DNA of 64,000 nt from Rhodococcus sp. 06-462-5 (GTDB lineage Bacteria; Actinomycetota; Actinomycetes; Mycobacteriales; Mycobacteriaceae), in assembly GCF_002258315.1 (NCBI RefSeq), contig NZ_NOYD01000038.1, positions 1 to 64,000 on the forward strand. Direction: 5' to 3'. Numbering within the stretch: the stretch's first letter is position 1; every line of letters begins with the position of its first letter. The translations under genes and the position numbers were made by a program. Below are positions 18,844-30,710 of this stretch, piece by piece. The notes below the pieces were generated by a model. That model searched no databases. It had not been told where the DNA came from and was given only the letters and a program-made list of their open reading frames with translations.

Positions 18844-19986
18844 ATGACGGCAGTGTCGTCTCTGGTCGATCTCGACGATTCGGATGCTCTCATCGCAGCC
18901 GATCGTGAGGGATCCCTGCGCAGCGCAGCGCTCGCGGGCGCGCAGGTGCGTGCCGTCGCGACGGCGGTCGACGAATCGGTTCTCGCCCGGTTGGCCGATC
19001 TGCGTCCCCGGAGCGTGGTGATCGTGACCGGCGACGGGCGGAGCAGTCGGGCAGCGTCGTTGCTCGTCGCCGCGCTCGGTGATCGCCTCGGGGTCCCTCT
19101 CGTACGCAGCACCGGAACCCCGCCGTGGATCGGCCCACTCGACGTGGTGGTGGTGGCCGGCGACGACGCCGGGGATCCACGTCTGGCCGAGTCGGTGGAC
19201 GCGGCAGCCCGGCGCGGTGCCGAAGTCGTGGTGGTCGCCCCCGAGGAGGGGCCTCTGCGTGCCGTCCGAGGAGCCAGGGTCATGTGGCTGCCGCCGCGAA
19301 TCGCGGTCCGCGACCACAATGCTCTGATGCGCTACCTCGCGGCGTTCGTGGCGGTACTCGGGGCGGTTGCCGGCGGATCGTGGAAGACGTTGCTGCCCAA
19401 TTTGTCTCGTCTTGCCGACCTGCTCGACGCGGAGGCGGTGAGAAACAGCCCGTCCAACGAGATGTTCCACAATCCGGCCAAGGCCCTCGCCAGTGGGTTG
19501 AGCGGTCGGCGGGTGGTGCTGACCGGGGGCAGTCCCGCTGCGGTCGAGGTGGCTCGGCACGGCAGCGAGGTGCTGCTGCGCGTGGCGGGTGTCGTCGTCG
19601 GTGCGGGGGAGTTGGGCGACGTCATTGCCGCGTCCATCCGGGCGTCCGTCGTCGAATCATCGCGGACCTCACAGACTTTCGACTCCTTCTTTCACGACGA
19701 ACAACTCGACGGACCACCGCCTGCGCTTCCGATGCGCGTCGTCGTGGTGGCGTCGGACGACGATCGCGCGATGACCGAACGACGAATCGCCGGTGTACCG
19801 GAATCGGAGATGTTGCTCGCCGATTCGAGTGAGGCGGTGTTCGGCGGCGAGCGCGCGAGATCCGAATTCGACAACCCCGCACCGGTGCAGGATCCGGATA
19901 GACTCTCGGTGCTCGACACGATGTCCGTGTTGGCCACGCGGTTGGACACCACTGCCGCGTATCTGCTGTTGATGGGCGGTAACTAG
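18844..19986 (+). CDS. TobH-like sugar-isomerase-fold protein
   Basis: 380 residues between manB and manA, the place of M. tuberculosis Rv3256c. Family members are described as TobH or SIS-like/bacterial phosphoglucose-mannose isomerase related. Visible features are VVIVTGDGRSSRAASLLVAALGDRLGVPLV and VVVVAGDDAGDPRLAESVDAAARRGAEVVVV (SIS-like beta-alpha units) and a C-terminal region with FDNPAPVQDPDRLSVLDTM. ATG 18844 is preferred: GGGGAGG lies about 10 nt upstream, while ATG 18799 and GTG 18793 lack a site. Its stop overlaps the manA start by one nucleotide. The catalytic function is unproven. Confidence 0.8.
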   Translation: MTAVSSLVDLDDSDALIAADREGSLRSAALAGAQVRAVATAVDESVLARLADLRPRSVVIVTGDGRSSRAASLLVAALGDRLGVPLVRSTGTPPWIGPLDVVVVAGDDAGDPRLAESVDAAARRGAEVVVVAPEEGPLRAVRGARVMWLPPRIAVRDHNALMRYLAAFVAVLGAVAGGSWKTLLPNLSRLADLLDAEAVRNSPSNEMFHNPAKALASGLSGRRVVLTGGSPAAVEVARHGSEVLLRVAGVVVGAGELGDVIAASIRASVVESSRTSQTFDSFFHDEQLDGPPPALPMRVVVVASDDDRAMTERRIAGVPESEMLLADSSEAVFGGERARSEFDNPAPVQDPDRLSVLDTMSVLATRLDTTAAYLLLMGGN

Positions 19987-21215
19987 TGCAGCTTCTGCGA
20001 GGCGCGGTTCGGTCCTACGCATGGGGTTCGCGAACCGCTCTGGCTCGGATCCAAGGGCGCCCGGTGCCGTCCGATCATCCCGAGGCGGAGATCTGGCTCG
20101 GCGCGCACCCGGCCGACTCCGCGCTCGTGGTGCACGAGGGCGGCAGTACACCACTGATCACGCTGATCGACGACGATCCGGGTACTCATCTCGGTGGCTC
20201 CGCGCAGCACTACGAGTCGCGCCTGCCGTACCTGCTGAAACTGCTTGCCGCGGAAGAGCCGTTGTCTCTGCAGGCGCATCCCAGCAGTGCTCAGGCCCGT
20301 GAAGGCTTTGCACGCGAGAACGCCGCGGGTGTCCCCATCGACTCTCCGGTACGCAACTACCGGGATCCGAACCACAAGCCCGAACTGATCGTCGCGCTCA
20401 CGGAGTTCGAGGCGTTGGCGGGCTTCCGGCGGCCCGCCGACACCGTCGAACTACTCGACGCGTTGGCCGTTCCCGCTCTGAGTGGGTATCGAACCCTGCT
20501 GGCCGCCCAGCCCGATGCTTCGGGGCTGCGCACCGTGTTCACCTCGTGGATCACGCTGCCCGGCCAGGCACTGGACGACGTGTTGCCTGCCGTCGCCCAA
20601 GGATGCATCGACTATCTCTCCGGTCCCGCACGCACGGACGGTGGACGATTCGCCGCCGAGGCCAGAACTCTGCTCGAGCTGGGGGAGTCGTACCCCGGCG
20701 ACGCCGGAGTGCTCGCGGCGCTGCTGCTCAATCGGGTGAACCTGACTCCCGGCCAGGGTCTGTACCTCGACGCCGGAAATCTGCACGCGTATCTGCGCGG
20801 TACCGGTGTGGAGATCATGGCGAACTCCGACAACGTGCTGCGCGGCGGACTGACTCCCAAACACGTCGACGTCCCGGAACTGTTGCGGGTGCTCGATTTC
20901 GAGCCGGCCGACATCTCGCCCATCACCCCGGGTGTCGACGATCGACCGACCTACCTGTATCCGACGCCTGCACCCGAATTCGCGCTGAGCCGAACGGCGG
21001 TTGCGGCGGGGGAGACGGTCACCGTTCCCGGCTCCGGCCCGAGAATCCTGCTGTGCACGAGTGGCACCGTCCAGGCCGGTACCGAAGGCCGACAGTTCGA
21101 GCTGACGGTGCCGCAGGGCAGCTCGGCATGGATACCCGCTGCAGACGAATCCGTCACCGTGACCGCCGATTCGGGCGAGGCCGAGGTGTTCGTGGCCTCC
21201 GTGGGCCGCCTGTAG
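19986..21215 (+). CDS. manA: Mannose-6-phosphate isomerase, class I
   Basis: Zinc enzyme interconverting fructose-6-phosphate and mannose-6-phosphate. 409 residues. Type I PMI motifs: the N-terminal RGAVRSYAWGSRTALA, PEAEIWLGAHP, LQAHPSSAQAREGF (zinc ligands Gln/His), NHKPELIVAL (Glu ligand), YLDAGNLHAYLRGTGVEIMANSDNVLRGGLTPKHVD. GTG start at 19986 overlapping the previous stop (TAGTG), so translation is coupled. It completes the manB/TobH/manA operon. Confidence 0.95.
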   Translation: MQLLRGAVRSYAWGSRTALARIQGRPVPSDHPEAEIWLGAHPADSALVVHEGGSTPLITLIDDDPGTHLGGSAQHYESRLPYLLKLLAAEEPLSLQAHPSSAQAREGFARENAAGVPIDSPVRNYRDPNHKPELIVALTEFEALAGFRRPADTVELLDALAVPALSGYRTLLAAQPDASGLRTVFTSWITLPGQALDDVLPAVAQGCIDYLSGPARTDGGRFAAEARTLLELGESYPGDAGVLAALLLNRVNLTPGQGLYLDAGNLHAYLRGTGVEIMANSDNVLRGGLTPKHVDVPELLRVLDFEPADISPITPGVDDRPTYLYPTPAPEFALSRTAVAAGETVTVPGSGPRILLCTSGTVQAGTEGRQFELTVPQGSSAWIPAADESVTVTADSGEAEVFVASVGRL

Positions 21216-21364
21216 ATCGCGTGTTCACGGGCGTCGGCCGATTCGAACCGCGAGATCGGTCGGATCGGGTGCCGGTAGGCAATAGTCTGATGCCACAGTG
21301 AATCGAAGTGACGGATGAGTTCGGTGATCCGTCGGCAGATGTGAAGTGGCGATACGGAGACCCG

Positions 21365-22882
21365 ATGACCAGAGCAGACCGGCCCGCGAAGACCCCGCGT
21401 ACGACGGGTTGGTTCCGGACCAAATCGATCGAGCAGTCGATCCAGGACACCGACGAACCGGACACGAAACTTCGGAAAGAACTCGGTTCCTGGGATCTGA
21501 CCGTGTTCGGCGTCGCCGTCGCAGTCGGTGCCGGCATCTTCACCCTGACCGCACGGACCGCCGGAAACGTTGCGGGACCGGCAGTGTCGTTGGCCTTCGT
21601 GCTCGCTGCGATCGCCTGTGGCCTCGCGGCGCTGTGCTACGCGGAGTTCGCGTCGACGGTGCCCGTGGCCGGAAGCGCGTACACGTTCTCGTATGCGGCG
21701 TTCGGTGAGTTCATCGCCTGGATCATCGGATGGGATCTCATCCTCGAGTTCGGCCTCGCTGCCGCCGTGGTGGCCAAGGCATGGTCGCTCTATCTGGGCG
21801 ATCTGCTCGGTACGGCCGCTCCGGTGCTCGAGATCGGCTCACTGAACTTCGACTGGGGTGCCCTGCTGATCGTGGTGGTCCTGACGGTGCTCATCGCGTC
21901 GGGTACCAAGTTGTCCTCACGGGTGTCGCTGGTGATCACCGCGGTGAAGGTCATCGTCGTTCTTTTCGTCGTGGTCGTCGGTGCCTTCTACATCAAGGTT
22001 GCCAACTACGATCCCTACATTCCGCCGTCGGAGCCTGCGTCGACCGGCGAGGGGCTGCACCAGTCGTTGTTCTCGTTCGTCACCGGTGCCGGCGGCAGCA
22101 CCTTCGGTTGGTACGGACTGCTGGCCGCGGCATCGCTGGTGTTCTTCGCGTTCATCGGATTCGACGTGGTGGCAACGACTGCCGAAGAGACAAAGGAACC
22201 GCAGAAGGCTCTCCCACGCGGAATTCTCGGATCGCTCGCGATCGTCACCGTGCTGTACGTGGCCGTCACTCTTGTTCTGACCGGAATGGTCAAGTACACC
22301 GATCTGGCCGGTGACAGCTCCACGCTGGCGACGGCATTCGAGCTGAACGGTCTGACCTGGGCCAAGAACATCATCTCGTTCGGCGCACTCGCCGGTCTGA
22401 CGACCGTGGTGATGGTGTTGATGCTCGGGCAGACCCGCGTGCTCTTCGCGATGTCGCGCGACGGATTGGTGCCGCGGGGACTGGCACACACCGGAAGCAA
22501 GGGCACGCCGGTTCGGACGACGATTCTGGTCGGTGTCATCGTCGGGCTGCTCGCGGCCTTCGTTCCCCTCGGCACACTCGAGGAAATGGTGAACATCGGC
22601 ACGCTGTTCGCGTTCGTTCTGGTCTCGGCCGGGGTCCTCGTACTGCGCCGAACTCGCCCCGACCTCGAGCGTGGCTTCCGCGTTCCGTGGGTTCCGCTGG
22701 TGCCGATCCTCGCCGTGCTCGCGTGCCTGTGGCTGATGCTCAACCTGTCGGTCGAAACATGGCTGCGTTTCCTGGTCTGGATGGCCGCCGGGGTCGTCAT
22801 CTACGTCGTGTACAGCAGGCGGCACTCGGTGATGGGGCTTCGAGAAGCCGACAAAATTCGTCACGAGAAGTCGGAGCACTGA
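21365..22882 (+). CDS. APC-family amino acid permease
   Basis: 505 residues with about 12 membrane helices, amino acid-polyamine-organocation superfamily (CAT-like). Motifs: LGSWDLTVFGVAVAVGAGIFTLTART in helix 1 with the GAGIF element, the GPAVSLAFVLAAIACGLAALCYAEFAS helix, and FAFIGFDVVATTAEETKEPQKALPRGI after helix 6. The transported amino acid is not evident. ATG 21365 has GGAGA 4 nt upstream; an in-frame GTG at 21308 would add 19 residues. The same gene precedes alkB in mycobacteria. Confidence 0.86.
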   Translation: MTRADRPAKTPRTTGWFRTKSIEQSIQDTDEPDTKLRKELGSWDLTVFGVAVAVGAGIFTLTARTAGNVAGPAVSLAFVLAAIACGLAALCYAEFASTVPVAGSAYTFSYAAFGEFIAWIIGWDLILEFGLAAAVVAKAWSLYLGDLLGTAAPVLEIGSLNFDWGALLIVVVLTVLIASGTKLSSRVSLVITAVKVIVVLFVVVVGAFYIKVANYDPYIPPSEPASTGEGLHQSLFSFVTGAGGSTFGWYGLLAAASLVFFAFIGFDVVATTAEETKEPQKALPRGILGSLAIVTVLYVAVTLVLTGMVKYTDLAGDSSTLATAFELNGLTWAKNIISFGALAGLTTVVMVLMLGQTRVLFAMSRDGLVPRGLAHTGSKGTPVRTTILVGVIVGLLAAFVPLGTLEEMVNIGTLFAFVLVSAGVLVLRRTRPDLERGFRVPWVPLVPILAVLACLWLMLNLSVETWLRFLVWMAAGVVIYVVYSRRHSVMGLREADKIRHEKSEH

Positions 22883-22993
22883 CCTGCGACTTTCGGCTGA
22901 GTTTAGATAGCGTCACATCAGACCGCGGGAATGTTATACCCTCGAAAACAGACTTGGAGGACTCAAAAAGTTCGATGAGAGGGTGTTGCAACA

Positions 22994-24214
22994 GTGAGTG
23001 TGGACGGCCGAATCACTTCTACGGAGGATTCGGGTGTCGCTTTCGGGGGGCGGGATTCGAAGGCCAGTGAACGGTCGGTTCGCTGGCAGGACAACAAACG
23101 CTATCTATGGATGCTGGGGCTGTTGGCCCCGGCGTCGGCATTGCTGCCGTCGCAGTTGGTCTACTGGACTGGGATGCCGCTGTTCTGGTGGAGCGGCGTA
23201 CTGGTGTTCTTCGTGATCATTCCGGTGATCGACCTGATCGCAGGCGAGGACGGGCACAACCCGGATGCCTCGGCCAGTGAAAAGCTGCAGAACGATCGGT
23301 ACTACCGGTGGTGCACGTACCTTTTCCTGCCCGTTCAGTTCGTCGGACTCTTCGTCGCATGCTGGATGTGGGCGTACGGCGATCTGAACGTGGTGGACAA
23401 GATCGGCCTCGCGGTGACGGTGGGCCTGGTGGCAGGCACCGGTATCAATGCCGCTCACGAACTCGGCCATCGCATCGAGCAGCACGAGCGCTGGTTGGCC
23501 AAGATCGCTCTGTCCCAGACGCTGTACGGGCACTTCTTCGTCGAGCACAACCGCGGACACCACGTTCGGGTGGCGACGCCCGACGACCCCGCGAGCGCAC
23601 GACTCGGCGAGAGCGTGTGGACCTTCGTTCCGCGCAGTACCGTCTTGGGTCTCGCCTCCGCCTGGAAGCTCGAGGCGCAGCGACTTCGGCGCAAGGGCCG
23701 CTCGGTCGCGAGCCCGACCAATGCCCTGCTGCACACGTGGTTGCTCAGCGTCGTGCTGTTCGGCTCGTTGCTGATCGTGTTCGGCTGGTCCATCGCGCCG
23801 TACCTGCTGCTGCAGGCCGTCGTCGGATTCGTTCTGCTCGAGATGGTGAACTACGTGGAGCATTACGCCTTGCTCCGCGAAACGAACGATAAAGGCAGAT
23901 ACGTTCGGTGCTCGCCCCGCCACAGCTGGAACAGCGACAGGATATGCACCAACATATTTCTGTACCACCTGCAGCGACACAGCGACCACCACGCCAATCC
24001 GGGCAAGCGCTATCAAACCCTGCTCTCCTGCGACGAGGCTCCGCAGTTGCCCGCCGGCTACGCGTCGATGGTGATCCTCGCCGCAATTCCGCCGCTGTGG
24101 CGTCGGGTGATGGATCCGCGGGTATCGGCGCACTACCAGGGAGATATCGCCCGCGCGAACATCCTGCCCCGAAAACGGGCTCGAATCCTGGCGCGAGCCG
24201 GACGAAACGGGTAG
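22994..24214 (+). CDS. alkB: Alkane 1-monooxygenase (AlkB)
   Basis: Integral membrane di-iron enzyme hydroxylating medium-chain alkanes at the terminal carbon, using electrons from rubredoxin. 406 residues with about six helices. The histidine motifs are present: HELGHRIEQHE, HNRGHHVRVATP, NYVEHYALLRE and LQRHSDHHANP. GTG 22994 has AGAGGG 10 nt upstream. In many Rhodococcus and in mycobacteria alkB is followed by two rubredoxin genes and a TetR regulator before ahcY; here ahcY follows after only 121 nt, and the protein has no fused rubredoxin. Electron partners must be encoded elsewhere. Confidence 0.94.
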   Translation: MSVDGRITSTEDSGVAFGGRDSKASERSVRWQDNKRYLWMLGLLAPASALLPSQLVYWTGMPLFWWSGVLVFFVIIPVIDLIAGEDGHNPDASASEKLQNDRYYRWCTYLFLPVQFVGLFVACWMWAYGDLNVVDKIGLAVTVGLVAGTGINAAHELGHRIEQHERWLAKIALSQTLYGHFFVEHNRGHHVRVATPDDPASARLGESVWTFVPRSTVLGLASAWKLEAQRLRRKGRSVASPTNALLHTWLLSVVLFGSLLIVFGWSIAPYLLLQAVVGFVLLEMVNYVEHYALLRETNDKGRYVRCSPRHSWNSDRICTNIFLYHLQRHSDHHANPGKRYQTLLSCDEAPQLPAGYASMVILAAIPPLWRRVMDPRVSAHYQGDIARANILPRKRARILARAGRNG

Positions 24215-24232
24215 AGCGGGTTCTCGACGGTC

Positions 24233-24255
24233 GGTCGATTCGCCGGTTCCACTCC
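24233..24255 (+). repeat. Possible diverged copy of the purE repeat word
   Basis: In the alkB-ahcY gap, 19 of 23 positions match the word found in purE and at 49.9 kb (GGTCG-TTC-CGC-GG-TCCACTCC pattern), followed by the same CTGC. It may be a decayed copy or chance. Confidence 0.3.
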
Positions 24256-24335
24256 TGCTCGCTCGGGCAGCCGGTGGTGCCGCCGCGCGGACCCGATAGC
24301 CTGGGAACAGATACTCAGTCAACAGGAGAGGCAAG

Positions 24336-25820
<1,485 letters not shown>

Positions 25821-25840
25821 CCGACGGGGCCGGTCCGGCA

Positions 25841-26506
25841 GTGGGAAAACTGTTCGTCATCGAAGGAGTCGACGGAGCGGGCAAGAACACGCTCGCCCGT
25901 CGGCTCGTTTCGGCGTGGAAACGTGACGGCCTGTCGATCGAGCGCATCGGGTTTCCCCGGTACGACCGGTCGATCCACGCCGATCTGGCTGCGGAGGCGT
26001 TGCACGGCGAACACGGTGACACCGCGGGCAGCGTGCACGCGATGGCTCTGTTGTTCGCGCTCGATCGCCGGGACGCGGGCGACGAGATCCGAGAGTTGCT
26101 CTCGGACAACGACATCGTCCTTCTCGATCGGTACGTGGCATCCAATGCCGCCTACACCGCGGCTCGGCTCGGGCAGTCCGCCGACGGCGAGGCCGTCGAA
26201 TGGATCAGGTCGCTCGAATTCGACCGTTTCGCGGTACCCGTTCCCGACGTCCAGATTCTCCTCGACGTCCCGGTGGCGCTCGCCGCCGAGCGTGCTGCGG
26301 CCCGTGAGAGTGCGGACGCCGCTCGCACCAGGGATGCCTACGAGCGGGACGGCTCACTGCAGAGCCGAACCTCGGCTGCGTACGGCGGCCTCGCTGCCTC
26401 TCACTGGGTGTCGCCGTGGCGAGTCGTCACCGCCGACGTCGATCCCGATCGACTCGCCGCCGACATGTTCAATCAGCCATCAGGCGTTCGGAAAGTGACA
26501 CCATAG
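25841..26506 (+). CDS. tmk: Thymidylate kinase
   Basis: Phosphorylates dTMP to dTDP. 221 residues. Walker A loop EGVDGAGKNTLARRL (with Asn in place of the common Ser/Thr), the DR motif LLDRYVASNAAYTAARLG and a lid region around AAARESADAARTRDAYERD. The start GTG at 25841 lies 20 nt after ahcY; the longer open frame upstream is a shadow of ahcY. It precedes mtrA by 4 nt, in the same order as in mycobacteria. Confidence 0.93.
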   Translation: MGKLFVIEGVDGAGKNTLARRLVSAWKRDGLSIERIGFPRYDRSIHADLAAEALHGEHGDTAGSVHAMALLFALDRRDAGDEIRELLSDNDIVLLDRYVASNAAYTAARLGQSADGEAVEWIRSLEFDRFAVPVPDVQILLDVPVALAAERAAARESADAARTRDAYERDGSLQSRTSAAYGGLAASHWVSPWRVVTADVDPDRLAADMFNQPSGVRKVTP

Positions 26507-26510
26507 GACC

Positions 26511-27188
26511 ATGAAGCCTCGGATTCTGGTTGTGGACGACGATTCGGCTCTGGCGGAGATGCTCACCATCGTGTTGCGCGGTGAGGGATTCGAGCCCTTC
26601 GTGGTCGGCGACGGCACGCAAGCACTGGCTGCCGTGCGCGAGAACCGGCCGGACCTGGTGCTGCTCGACCTGATGCTTCCCGGCATGAACGGCATCGACG
26701 TCTGCCGCGTCCTTCGTGCCGATTCGGGCGTGCCGATCGTCATGCTGACAGCCAAGACCGACACCGTCGACGTCGTCCTGGGCCTCGAGTCCGGTGCGGA
26801 CGACTACATCATGAAGCCCTTCAAGCCGAAGGAACTGGTCGCTCGGGTGCGCGCGCGCCTGCGCAGGACCGAGGACGAACCCGCCGAACTGCTGTCCATC
26901 GCAGACATCGTCATCGACGTGCCGGCCCACAAGGTCAGTCGCGGCGACGAACTCGTCTCCCTCACCCCACTCGAGTTCGACCTGCTCGTGGCGCTTGCCC
27001 GCAAACCGCGGCAGGTGTTCACTCGAGAGGTGTTGCTCGAACAGGTCTGGGGCTACCGCCACGCGGCCGACACCCGACTGGTCAACGTGCACGTGCAGCG
27101 TCTGCGCGCCAAGGTCGAGAAGGATCCGGAGAACCCCGAGGTGGTGTTGACCGTGAGGGGGGTCGGCTACAAGGCCGGACCGCCGTGA
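26511..27188 (+). CDS. mtrA: Response regulator MtrA
   Basis: OmpR-type response regulator controlling cell-wall hydrolases, DNA replication and osmotic response in Mycobacteriales. 225 residues. Receiver with [11 protein letters not shown], phospho-acceptor in [18 protein letters not shown] (Asp about 53), [18 protein letters not shown]; winged helix with [32 protein letters not shown] and [19 protein letters not shown], near identical to known MtrA. ATG 26511 follows tmk. The stop overlaps mtrB by GTGA. Confidence 0.97.
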   Translation: MKPRILVVDDDSALAEMLTIVLRGEGFEPFVVGDGTQALAAVRENRPDLVLLDLMLPGMNGIDVCRVLRADSGVPIVMLTAKTDTVDVVLGLESGADDYIMKPFKPKELVARVRARLRRTEDEPAELLSIADIVIDVPAHKVSRGDELVSLTPLEFDLLVALARKPRQVFTREVLLEQVWGYRHAADTRLVNVHVQRLRAKVEKDPENPEVVLTVRGVGYKAGPP

Positions 27189-28885
27189 TCCGTTTCTCCC
27201 ATTCTCGGCGGCGAATCAACGGCAAGTTCTCTCCGGTACTGCGTTGGTTTCGTTCGCTGAGTACGACGTTGGGCCATGCCTGGCGTCGTTCACTGCAGCT
27301 GCGCGTCGTCGTCTCGACGTTGACGCTGTCCCTGGTGGTCATCCTCATTCTCGGTGTGGTGTTGACCAGCCAGATCACCGATCGACTGCTCGAAGCGAAG
27401 CTGTCCGCCGCCACCGAGGAACTCGACCGTTCGCGGACCACCGTCGAGGGCAACCTCGCCGGAGCCGACGATTCGAGCGGGCTCGCGACGCGCCTCGAAC
27501 GAGCCAGGGCGGCACTGACCAATCAGGATCTGGACGCCGCGTCGACCACCGGGTCGGCCGGATCGTTCGATCCGGTCCTGATCGTGGAAGGCGACGCCAC
27601 CCGCGCGGAGGCCTCGGTCGGTCCGGTCGATCAGATCCCGAACAGCCTGCGCGACTTCGTCAAGAAGGGCCTGATCAGTTCGCAGTATGCGACGGTGACC
27701 GACAGCGACGGCGGGTATACCGGCTCGGCCCTGATCATGGGATCTCCCACCGGTTCCGACATCTCGGCTCTGCAGCTCTATCTCATCTTTCCGTTGGCCA
27801 GCGAGGATCGCACGCTCTCGCTCGTGCGCGGCACGTTGTTCATCGGCGCAGTGGTGCTGTTGGTACTGCTCGCGGCGATCGCGATGCTCGTCGCACGTCA
27901 GGTGGTCCTGCCCATTCGTTCGGCGTCGAGGATCGCGGTGCGGTTCGCCGACGGCAGGCTCAAGGAGCGCATGCCGGTCCGCGGCGAGGACGACATGGCC
28001 AGGCTCGCGATGTCGTTCAACGAGATGGCCGAGAGCCTGTCCAAGCAGATCACCCAGCTCGAGGAATTCGGTAACCTGCAGCGCCGATTCACCTCCGACG
28101 TCAGCCACGAACTGCGCACCCCCCTCACCACCGTTCGGATGGCCGCAGACCTCATCCACGACGCCAGCGACGACCTCGAGCCCGCACTGAAGAGATCCTC
28201 GGAGCTGTTGGTCAACGAGCTCGATCGGTTCGAGACCCTGCTCGGTGACCTGCTCGAGATCAGCCGCCACGACGCGGGCGTGGCCGAGCTGGCCGCCGAA
28301 CAGCTCGACCTGCGCATGTGTGCGCGCGCGGCAGTGTCGACCGTGCGGCACCTGGCGCGCGAGACCGGCACCGAAGTGATCGTCGACATGCCCGAGACCG
28401 CAGTGATCGCCGAGGTCGACCCCCGACGGGTGGAACGGATCCTGCGAAATCTGCTGGCCAACGCACTCGATCACGGCGAAGGCAAGCCGGTCCTGCTGCG
28501 GCTGCGCTCGGACGCCGACGCCGCAGCATTCGTGGTGCGCGATCAGGGTGTCGGTCTGCGACCGGGAGAAGAGAAGCTGGTGTTCAACCGGTTCTGGCGC
28601 TCGGATCCCTCCCGCGTCAGGCGATCCGGCGGCACCGGCCTGGGGCTGGCGATCAGCGTCGAGGACGCCCGCCTGCACGACGGTAAGCTCGAAGCGTGGG
28701 GAGCAGTAGGCGAAGGCGCGTGCTTCCGGCTCACCCTGCCGCTCGTGCGCGGGCACAAGGTGATCGGATCCCCGCTGCCCCTCAAACCCAGCACCAGGAA
28801 ATTCGCACAAGGACAACCGATTCCCTCGATCACCGCAGCCAAGACATCCACGCCGAGGACATCCGCGTCGGAGCCCGCGACGTGA
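27185..28885 (+). CDS. mtrB: Sensor histidine kinase MtrB
   Basis: Membrane kinase for MtrA, acting at the septum. 566 residues: cytoplasmic N-tail, helix near 40-62, extracytoplasmic region about 63-210, helix near 212-235, HAMP ([35 protein letters not shown]), H box [19 protein letters not shown] box [17 protein letters not shown] boxes [17 protein letters not shown] and [22 protein letters not shown] start overlapping the mtrA stop; the stop overlaps the lpqB start, also by GTGA, so the three are tightly coupled. Confidence 0.96.
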   Translation: MIRFSHSRRRINGKFSPVLRWFRSLSTTLGHAWRRSLQLRVVVSTLTLSLVVILILGVVLTSQITDRLLEAKLSAATEELDRSRTTVEGNLAGADDSSGLATRLERARAALTNQDLDAASTTGSAGSFDPVLIVEGDATRAEASVGPVDQIPNSLRDFVKKGLISSQYATVTDSDGGYTGSALIMGSPTGSDISALQLYLIFPLASEDRTLSLVRGTLFIGAVVLLVLLAAIAMLVARQVVLPIRSASRIAVRFADGRLKERMPVRGEDDMARLAMSFNEMAESLSKQITQLEEFGNLQRRFTSDVSHELRTPLTTVRMAADLIHDASDDLEPALKRSSELLVNELDRFETLLGDLLEISRHDAGVAELAAEQLDLRMCARAAVSTVRHLARETGTEVIVDMPETAVIAEVDPRRVERILRNLLANALDHGEGKPVLLRLRSDADAAAFVVRDQGVGLRPGEEKLVFNRFWRSDPSRVRRSGGTGLGLAISVEDARLHDGKLEAWGAVGEGACFRLTLPLVRGHKVIGSPLPLKPSTRKFAQGQPIPSITAAKTSTPRTSASEPAT

Positions 28886-30663
28886 TCTTCTCGTGTCGGC
28901 GCAGCACCCGAGTGCTGGCGATGTGCGGGCTCGTCGTCGCCCTCGTGAGCGGATGCGCCAGCCTTCCCGAGTCGTCCAGTCCCCAGGCCATCGGCACCTT
29001 GACCGCCGGTGCCGCGCCCACCAGTGCCCCTGCTCCCGAGCCGGGACGCGAGCCCGATCGCTTGCTGGACGACTTCTTCGAGGCCAGCGCAGTCTCGGCC
29101 AACAGGCACCAGGCCGCCCGACAGTTCCTCACCGAGGAGGCGTCGGGAACCTGGGACGACGGCGCACGGACGGTCGTGGCGGACCGGATCGACACCCTTT
29201 CCGGCCCGCGAACTGCAGAAACCGCACAGTTCACGATCCGCTCGACGACGGCCGGGATGCTGGCCTCCGGCGGGGAGTATCAGGCCGGCTCGGACACCTT
29301 CGACGCCGCGATAGAGATGGCGCGAGTGGACGGTCAGTGGCGGATCTCGAAACTGCCGCCGGGCGTCGTCATCGATCGATCCGCGTTTCTGAACACCTAT
29401 CAACAGCGATCGCTCTACTTCGTCGATCCGCTCGGTGGCGTACTCGTACCCGATGTGCGGTGGACCAGCGGATCGCAGGACCAGCTCGCCAACCAGCTCG
29501 TGCAGCTGCTCATCGACGGCCCCAAGTCGGCGCTGTCGGCCGCGGTGAGCAACGAATTGTCCGACGACGTGAGTATTCGCGGGCCGATCACCAAGGCCGA
29601 CGGTCAGACCTCACAGGTCGGGGTGGGACTCGGTGGCATCAAGATCGACTTCGGCGGCCTGCAGAACAAGGGTGATCGCGACCGCGAACTGCTTGCCGCT
29701 CAGGTGATCTGGACTCTCGCCTCGGCCGAGGTGGCAGGGCCGTACGTGTTGCTCGCCGACGGTCAACCCATCGACACGACGAAGCCCGACGGGTGGACGA
29801 CCGCGGGCGTCGACTCGTTCGATCCGCTGGGCAGTACCGACGACAGTGTCGGACTGCACGCACTCGCGTCCGGCACATTGCTCCGCGTCGACGAGGCGGA
29901 GACCACCCCCGCTCCCGGGTACTTCGGGCAGGCCCGCAATCTGCGCTCGGTGGCGCTGTCCAACGACGGCACCCTGGTGGCGGGCGTCGCGGACACCGGA
30001 CGGCCCGCCCCCGCGCCGTCGAGCACGCTCATGGTCGGCAGCTACGACGGTGGTGCGTTCCCCGTGGCCGAGGGGCAGTCGATCACGCGGCCCACGTGGG
30101 GGGCCGACGACAACGCCGCGTGGGCGGTGATAGACGGCACCAACGTCATCCGAGCTGCCCGCGATCCTTCCACCGGTCAGGTGTCGGTGATACCGGTCGA
30201 GGCCACCTCCGTCACGACGCTCGGCAACCGGATCACCGAACTGCGACTTGCCCGTGACGGCGTGCGAGCGGCGCTCATCGTCGACGGCGTCGTGTACGTG
30301 GCGACGGTGGTGCGCGAGCCCTCGGGCGTGTACTCCCTGACCGAACCGAGGGCGGTGGCCATCGGACTCGGTAGCGACGCCACGAGTTTGGACTGGAGTA
30401 CCGGCGACACCATCGTGATCGCGCGGGTCGCCACCGACACACCGGTGGTCGAGGTGACCGTCGACGGCTCCCGGATGGATCCGCTGCCCTCACGCAATCT
30501 GACCACTCCGGTGTTGGCTGTCGATGCCTCGCCGGAAACGGAGTACGTGGCCGATGCTCGGGCCGTGTTCGCCCTCAACAATGCCGATCCGGTCGGCGAC
30601 CGATACTGGCGCGAGGTCACCGGATTGGCCGGAGTCAAAGCGGTGCCGATTCTGCCCGGCTGA
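28882..30663 (+). CDS. lpqB: Lipoprotein LpqB, partner of MtrAB
   Basis: Extracytoplasmic lipoprotein that modulates MtrB. 593 residues. N-terminal signal with lipobox ALVSGCASL (Cys near residue 24), then a GerMN-type domain (region [19 protein letters not shown] ... [19 protein letters not shown]) and a C-terminal beta-propeller with [18 protein letters not shown] and [19 protein letters not shown] repeats. GTG 28882 overlaps the mtrB stop; the in-frame ATG at 28696 is inside mtrB and rejected. Third gene of the mtrA-mtrB-lpqB operon. Confidence 0.95.
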   Translation: MIFSCRRSTRVLAMCGLVVALVSGCASLPESSSPQAIGTLTAGAAPTSAPAPEPGREPDRLLDDFFEASAVSANRHQAARQFLTEEASGTWDDGARTVVADRIDTLSGPRTAETAQFTIRSTTAGMLASGGEYQAGSDTFDAAIEMARVDGQWRISKLPPGVVIDRSAFLNTYQQRSLYFVDPLGGVLVPDVRWTSGSQDQLANQLVQLLIDGPKSALSAAVSNELSDDVSIRGPITKADGQTSQVGVGLGGIKIDFGGLQNKGDRDRELLAAQVIWTLASAEVAGPYVLLADGQPIDTTKPDGWTTAGVDSFDPLGSTDDSVGLHALASGTLLRVDEAETTPAPGYFGQARNLRSVALSNDGTLVAGVADTGRPAPAPSSTLMVGSYDGGAFPVAEGQSITRPTWGADDNAAWAVIDGTNVIRAARDPSTGQVSVIPVEATSVTTLGNRITELRLARDGVRAALIVDGVVYVATVVREPSGVYSLTEPRAVAIGLGSDATSLDWSTGDTIVIARVATDTPVVEVTVDGSRMDPLPSRNLTTPVLAVDASPETEYVADARAVFALNNADPVGDRYWREVTGLAGVKAVPILPG

Positions 30664-30710
30664 CGTCGGTCGCGGATGTCTGTCGGTGGGCCCGGGCAGA
30701 CTCCGCAGCC

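Noticed and set aside
24215-24335. SAH or SAM riboswitch in front of ahcY
   Set aside because: No conserved core of known SAH/SAM riboswitches could be found in the 121 nt.
24215-24335. Rubredoxin remnant between alkB and ahcY
   Set aside because: No CxxC-type coding on either strand and too short for a rubredoxin of about 55 residues.
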